Origin: Acidimicrobiia bacterium
Lineage (GTDB): Bacteria > Actinomycetota > Acidimicrobiia > Spongiisociales > JAHEDJ01
Direction of reading: 5' to 3'
DNA: 8,489 nucleotides
NCBI GenBank assembly: GCA_030598025.1
Contig: JAUVQS010000061.1
Coordinates: 1 to 8,489, forward strand
Every line of letters begins with the position of its first letter. The first letter of the stretch is position 1. Below, piece by piece: positions 5,702 to 8,489 of this stretch. The translations under genes were made by a program, and so were the position numbers. The notes below the pieces were generated by a model. That model saw only the letters and a list, made by a program, of their open reading frames with translations. It made no database searches and was not told where the DNA came from.

Positions 5702-6684
5702 ACTCTCGCCAAGACGTTATCGACGCAATCGAGGGCAACGATCCGGCCAAGCTTCTGCGCATCGTCGACGGCATGTGTGCAGCGCGGGCTTGGGACGACC
5801 TCGTCGACCTCGCCGCCAGGTGCCGGCAGGCGGTGGATCGAGGCAAGCAGCTGTGGGGAGTGGCCTATCACGCCGACTACCGGCTCGCCCTGGAGGCTCC
5901 TGCCGCCTACGCGGCCGTCGTCGCCGCCACTGGAGGTGGAGGGTTCACACTTGGCCCTCTCACCGAAGTCGCGTCTACCTCGCACACCTGGGCAGAACTG
6001 GACGAGCACCTTCCGGCAGGGACGGCACGAACTCTGATTGCTCATGAGCGGGTAGTGCACGGCGAGGACCTTTCGGGAGTCGATGAGATCGACCGGCGCC
6101 TGGTCGACCTGCCTCTGGCTCTCGCCGGCTGGGAGCCCGGCTATGCCACTGCCGCCTACCGCTCGGACCGGGCGAACCACCCGACGCCTCCGGTGCCGAC
6201 CTCCGCCGCAGTTGACGCAGTGGACCAGGCGACGGTGCTCGACCATCCTGAGGAGACCGACGCACTGCTGGCTCTTACCGAGACGTGGACCACCGAGTCC
6301 AATGGCAGGAGCGAGGCCGTTGTGGTCGAGGGGGATGTTCAACAAGCCATCTCCGCACTGGGTCCGAGCCGCTTCCGTGCGGGTGAGACCGACCTCGCTA
6401 CGGCGATGGCGTGGATGGCCTGGGCCGCAGCTTCAGGTGGCGCGCACGGCAAACGCCCCGGTGCCGCTGCCGGCCGGTTCGCCGCGTGGTGGGCCGTTGC
6501 CGCTCTCACGGATCTTCTCGACCCCTGGCCGCCGGATCCAGAAGAGCTCGGCGAAGCAGGTCGGTCACTGCGTTGGTATCTCTGGGACGACCTGGCCCCA
6601 CCAACAGGCTGGGTTCTGCGCCTCGCCGCTGAGGACCCGGAACACGGGCTTGCCTGGGCAGTCTCGTCGATGGACGCCGAGTAG
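5698..6684 (+). CDS. conserved actinobacterial-type protein of unknown function
   Basis: The 328-residue product has no function I can assign. It resembles an uncharacterised family that I associate with actinobacterial genomes, judged from motifs recalled rather than searched. Landmarks: a helical N-terminus (1-70), LGPLTEVASTSHTWAEL (85-101), AHERVVHGEDL (115-125), LPLALAGWEPGYATAAY (138-154), WTTESNGR (197-204), and a dense patch AWAAASGGAHGKRPGAAAGR (241-260) followed by FAAWW and a final GWVLRLAAEDPEHGLAWA (304-321). There are no transmembrane helices and no recognisable nucleotide-binding P-loop. The frame is open upstream inside sseA, but the family-like part starts at TTG 5698, whose TTGA overlaps the sseA TGA. 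A downstream ATG at 5773 would drop the first 25 residues. A weak Shine-Dalgarno argues for coupling to sseA. It is the last gene of the unit, before a hairpin. Confidence 0.85.
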   Translation: MNSRQDVIDAIEGNDPAKLLRIVDGMCAARAWDDLVDLAARCRQAVDRGKQLWGVAYHADYRLALEAPAAYAAVVAATGGGGFTLGPLTEVASTSHTWAELDEHLPAGTARTLIAHERVVHGEDLSGVDEIDRRLVDLPLALAGWEPGYATAAYRSDRANHPTPPVPTSAAVDAVDQATVLDHPEETDALLALTETWTTESNGRSEAVVVEGDVQQAISALGPSRFRAGETDLATAMAWMAWAAASGGAHGKRPGAAAGRFAAWWAVAALTDLLDPWPPDPEELGEAGRSLRWYLWDDLAPPTGWVLRLAAEDPEHGLAWAVSSMDAE

Positions 6685-6696
6685 AGACCAGAAGCG

Positions 6697-6716
6697 ATTC
6701 GCAATTCGCGACTTGC
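6697..6716 (+). repeat. short dispersed repeat, copy 2
   Basis: This is the second copy of the 20-nt sequence at 126-145, with the identical core CGCAATTCGCG (6700-6710). It lies 12 nt after the stop codon of the unknown gene and 7 nt before the terminator hairpin. Its AT-richer core stands out from the surrounding GC-rich coding DNA. Confidence 0.4.
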
Positions 6717-6723
6717 AGCTGGA

Positions 6724-6747
6724 AGCGGCGGCCCGAGGGCCGCCGCT
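6724..6747. terminator. GC-rich hairpin between convergent transcripts
   Basis: AGCGGCGGCC (6724-6733) pairs perfectly with GGCCGCCGCT (6738-6747), a 10 bp stem closed by a CGAG tetraloop. It lies between the end of the 5698-6684 gene and the stop codon of the permease gene, so it can serve both. Neither side has a U-tract, as is common for hairpins after high-GC actinobacterial genes. A weaker stem, GCTGAA (6755-6760) with TTCAGC (6768-6773), overlaps the permease stop. Confidence 0.7.
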
Positions 6748-6768
6748 CACAATGGCTGAACAACTACT

Positions 6769-8052
6769 TCAGCTGCTGGAACCCATGGCGATCTCTTCGG
6801 CGTCGTCAGACTCCTTCGGGAGTATCAAGTTGGCGGCTACTCCCACGAGAGCAGCGAGGGCCAGACCGGAGAGCTTCACATCGCCGATCTGGGGCAAGAT
6901 GCTGTCCCACTCAACCTGCAGCAATGTGGTGACCTGGTCGAAGGCACCGAACCCCAAGCCAATCCCCAGGATGAGGGCAACGATTATCAGATTGCGGCTC
7001 TTGCTGAGGTTGACATCCGATTCGGCCAGCACCCGCATACCGACGGAGGCGATCATGCCGAACAGAATGATCGACAGGCCACCGAGAACCGGCTTCGGCA
7101 CAGTTTGCAGGAGTCCGCCGAACTTCGGGATGAAGCCCAGCAAGATGGCAAAACCAGCCCCGATGCGAAGTACAACCGGGTCGTAGACTCGGGTAACCGC
7201 CAACACGCCCGTGTTCTCCGAGTATGTGGTGTTCGGCGGACCACCGATGAACCCAGCGAAGACGGTGGCGAGACCGTCGCCAAGCAACGTGCGATCGACA
7301 CCCGGCTCGTCGAAGAAATCCTTCCCAACGACCCGACCATTGGTGAGAATGTCACCCACATGCTCGATCATTGTGACGAATGCGATGGGCGCAATGACCC
7401 ATAATGCACCCCAGTCGAGATCTCCTCCGTCGAAAACCCCGCCGAAGTCAGGCCAAGCCAACCACTTTGCCTCGGTAAGGGCATCGAAATTCACATCGGT
7501 GAAGATGAGTGCCACGACATATGCGACGACGAACCCAGTCAGGATCGGCAGCAACTTGAAGAGGCCCTTGAAATAGATCGCCGCCACGATGGTGGAAACG
7601 ACGGCGACCGCCGCGAGCCACCAGTTGCCACTCGAATCAATGATGGCTACCGGTGCTAAGAAGATTCCAATCACCGCTATCACCGGTCCCGTCACCACCG
7701 GAGGAAACAAGTTCCGGATGTGAACGCTACCGTCGGGAACGAACCGGACGAGCGCTGACACGATCAAGTACACGACGCCTGCTCCGACGATCCCCAACCC
7801 AATGCTGGCGAAGCTGTAGCCCTCCGCCTGCGCCAGCAGGATCGGTCCGATGAAGGCGAACGACGACCCCAGGAATACTGGGACTATCCCCTTCGAGACC
7901 AGATGAAACAACATCGTTCCAACGCCAGCCGACAGCAAAGCGATGCTCGGATTCCACCCAACAATCAGTGGGACCAAGATCGTCGCTCCGAACATCGCGA
8001 CCATGTGCTGGAGACCCAACACTGTCTTCTTCTGTGGAGTCAACTCCACCAT
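6769..8052 (-). CDS. uraA: uracil/xanthine-type nucleobase permease (NCS2/NAT family)
   Basis: The 427-residue membrane protein is of the size and pattern of UraA/PyrP uracil:proton symporters (14 membrane segments in a 7+7 inverted repeat). Diagnostic stretches: QHMVAMFGATILVPLIVG (15-32), FLGSSFAFI (60-68), NLFPPVVTGPVI (114-125), the TM8 substrate site MIEHVGD (228-234), and FIGGPPNTTYSENTGVLAVTRVYD (268-291) with the NAT signature. E230, Y277 and E279 match E241, Y288 and E290 of E. coli UraA, which contact uracil; the position of H245 is D234 here. The short acidic C-terminal tail (KESDDAEE) is cytoplasmic. The start is ATG 8052, with GGAGGTGAGGAG upstream (8055-8066). Uracil is the most likely substrate; xanthine or a related base cannot be excluded. 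The leader contains possible control elements, described separately. Confidence 0.95.
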   Translation of the reverse strand: MVELTPQKKTVLGLQHMVAMFGATILVPLIVGWNPSIALLSAGVGTMLFHLVSKGIVPVFLGSSFAFIGPILLAQAEGYSFASIGLGIVGAGVVYLIVSALVRFVPDGSVHIRNLFPPVVTGPVIAVIGIFLAPVAIIDSSGNWWLAAVAVVSTIVAAIYFKGLFKLLPILTGFVVAYVVALIFTDVNFDALTEAKWLAWPDFGGVFDGGDLDWGALWVIAPIAFVTMIEHVGDILTNGRVVGKDFFDEPGVDRTLLGDGLATVFAGFIGGPPNTTYSENTGVLAVTRVYDPVVLRIGAGFAILLGFIPKFGGLLQTVPKPVLGGLSIILFGMIASVGMRVLAESDVNLSKSRNLIIVALILGIGLGFGAFDQVTTLLQVEWDSILPQIGDVKLSGLALAALVGVAANLILPKESDDAEEIAMGSSS

Positions 8053-8079
8053 TTCTCCTCACCTCCCGAATACGAGAAA

Positions 8080-8100
8080 GCGCCGCCCAGGGGGCGACGC
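8080..8100 (-). promoter_or_regulatory. terminator-like hairpin in the permease leader
   Basis: On the minus strand GCGTCGCC (8100-8093) pairs with GGCGGCGC (8087-8080), 8 pairs including one G-U, with a 5-nt loop, followed by TTTCTCG. It ends about 13 nt before the permease Shine-Dalgarno. A hairpin with a short U-run inside a 5' leader suggests attenuation or translational control, as known for uracil permease genes under PyrR. I cannot see a convincing PyrR-binding loop, so the mechanism is open. Confidence 0.5.
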
Positions 8101-8111
8101 ATTAGCCGGTG

Positions 8112-8127
8112 TAGGTAGTAGTACCCA
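8112..8127 (-). promoter_or_regulatory. small stem-loop in the permease leader
   Basis: On the minus strand TGGGTA (8127-8122) pairs with TACCTA (8117-8112), six pairs with one G-U, around the loop CTAC. It lies upstream of the larger hairpin at 8080-8100 and could be part of the same RNA element. Confidence 0.3.
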
Positions 8128-8137
8128 TCGAAAACTC

Positions 8138-8143
8138 ACCATA
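8138..8143 (-). promoter_or_regulatory. possible extended -10 promoter of the permease gene
   Basis: On the minus strand this reads TATGGT, with a TG two bases before it (TG-T-TATGGT), fitting an extended -10. No good -35 lies 16-18 bp upstream. If used, transcription would begin near 8131 and include both leader hairpins. Confidence 0.3.
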
Positions 8144-8187
8144 ACAGCGCGGAATCGGGCGGTACTGCCTAGACACGAACGTTTTGA

Positions 8188-8219
8188 TGCCCGAAAGTCC
8201 CAAATGGTTACATCGGGCA
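8188..8219. promoter_or_regulatory. inverted repeat with a DosR-like half-site upstream of the permease
   Basis: TGCCCGA (8188-8194) and TCGGGCA (8213-8219) form a 7 bp inverted repeat around 18 nt. Overlapping it, the minus strand reads TTTGGGACTTT (8204-8194), 10 of 11 to the first half of the mycobacterial DosR box TTSGGGACTWWAGTCCCSAA; the second half matches poorly. It lies about 50 bp upstream of the possible permease -10, a normal activator position. The regulator is not identified. Confidence 0.3.
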
Positions 8220-8241
8220 CCACCGAGGCGTCGACCACACA

Positions 8242-8266
8242 GGAAGGGGCCCAATAGGCCCCTTCC
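8242..8266. terminator. strong hairpin after the right-edge minus-strand gene
   Basis: GGAAGGGGCC (8242-8251) pairs perfectly with GGCCCCTTCC (8257-8266), a 10 bp stem with loop CAATA. It lies about 21 nt past the TGA at 8288-8290 on the minus strand, the expected place for a terminator of that gene, and separates it from the permease promoter region. No U-tract follows. Confidence 0.75.
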
Positions 8267-8287
8267 GTGCGAGAGATCTAGCGTAAC

Positions 8288-8489
8288 TCAGTCGTCGTCA
8301 TCGTCATCGTCGTCGTCGTCATCATCATCATCGTGACCTCGGCGGCGATCCTTGTCGTCGTCATCATCATCATCGTCATCGTCATTCTCCACTGCCTTGG
8401 CCTTTGCCAGCTCAATCTCTGTGCGCAGCCGTGCCATGCCCACCGTCACAAATGACTTTTTCAGCCGTATCAGCTCTGCTTCTTTCCGC
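8288..8489 (-). CDS. C-terminal part of an unknown protein with poly-aspartate tail (partial)
   Basis: One minus-strand frame is open from the window edge to TGA at 8290-8288, giving about 66 residues. The visible part begins with a charged, probably helical stretch (RKEAELIRLKK, SFVTVGMARL, RTEIELAKAKAVEN). It then has ten Asp, the basic linker KDRRRGH, and fourteen Asp before the stop. The Asp codons are a mixture of GAT and GAC. The other frames of the triplet tract would give Met/Thr runs or stop codons, so the Asp frame is the real one. A 21-nt block of (GAT)4(GAC)3 occurs identically in both runs (8312-8332 and 8354-8374), pointing to growth by slippage or duplication. The family is not recognisable from this fragment. 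An acidic tail could bind Ca2+ or other cations, or a basic partner. The gene starts beyond the right edge. Confidence 0.78.
   Translation of the reverse strand, partial: RKEAELIRLKKSFVTVGMARLRTEIELAKAKAVENDDDDDDDDDDKDRRRGHDDDDDDDDDDDDDD

Noticed and set aside
5545..6345. Minus-strand ORF of 266 codons opposite sseA and the unknown gene
   Set aside because: It spans the junction of two genes on the other strand, with no recognisable motif; typical of open antisense frames in GC-rich DNA.
6083..7186. Plus-strand ORF of 367 codons crossing the terminator hairpin
   Set aside because: It covers part of the 5698-6684 gene out of frame and then the antisense of the permease, with no family signal.
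8291..8383. Tandem ATC/GTC triplets as a CRISPR or protein-binding repeat array
   Set aside because: There are no spacers or repeat units of CRISPR size; the triplets are in frame with a coding sequence and explained by Asp codons.

Overview
The window looks like chromosomal DNA from a high-GC Gram-positive bacterium, most likely an actinobacterium. The basis is the strong G/C bias at third codon positions, Shine-Dalgarno-led starts mixed with GTG and TTG starts, hairpins without U-tracts between genes, a stand-alone 5'-3' exonuclease, and a GNAT protein and a conserved unknown protein of actinobacterial type. An uncultured lineage such as Acidimicrobiia is possible, but that is a guess. No rRNA, tRNA, CRISPR array, transposase, integrase or phage gene is visible.

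Layout, left to right. Positions 1-211 hold at most the last codons of an upstream gene, then a non-coding stretch with a short AT-richer repeat and a possible -10 box. Next come a thioredoxin-fold protein (212-616, +) and an ammonium channel of the Amt family (793-2196, +). The 176 bp before amt carry two GAAAC half-sites spaced like a GlnR operator. An NTF2/SnoaL-like protein (2215-2610, -) and a two-part GNAT acetyltransferase (2682-3452, +) diverge from a 71 bp spacer. A palindromic element of about 54 nt separates the GNAT gene from a convergent 5'-3' exonuclease (3539-4408, -).

Only 26 bp from the exonuclease start codon, a three-gene plus-strand unit begins: a small acidic helical protein (4435-4815), an SseA-type sulfurtransferase with a GTG start (4856-5701), and a conserved protein of unknown function whose TTG start overlaps the sulfurtransferase stop codon (5698-6684). 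A GC-rich hairpin ends this unit. A uracil/xanthine-type nucleobase permease (6769-8052, -) faces it. The permease has a 235 bp upstream region with a terminator-like hairpin in the leader, an inverted repeat, and a half-site resembling a DosR box. The right edge holds the 3' end of a minus-strand gene whose product ends in two runs of aspartate (10 and 14 residues) around a short basic linker.

Most genes are ordinary housekeeping or transport functions: nitrogen uptake, pyrimidine salvage, sulfur transfer, nucleic-acid processing and redox. I see no complete novel defence or mobile system. The points most worth a second look are the poly-Asp-tailed protein at the right edge, the acidic-protein/sulfurtransferase/unknown operon, the palindrome at 3472-3525, the permease leader, and the GlnR-like site before amt.
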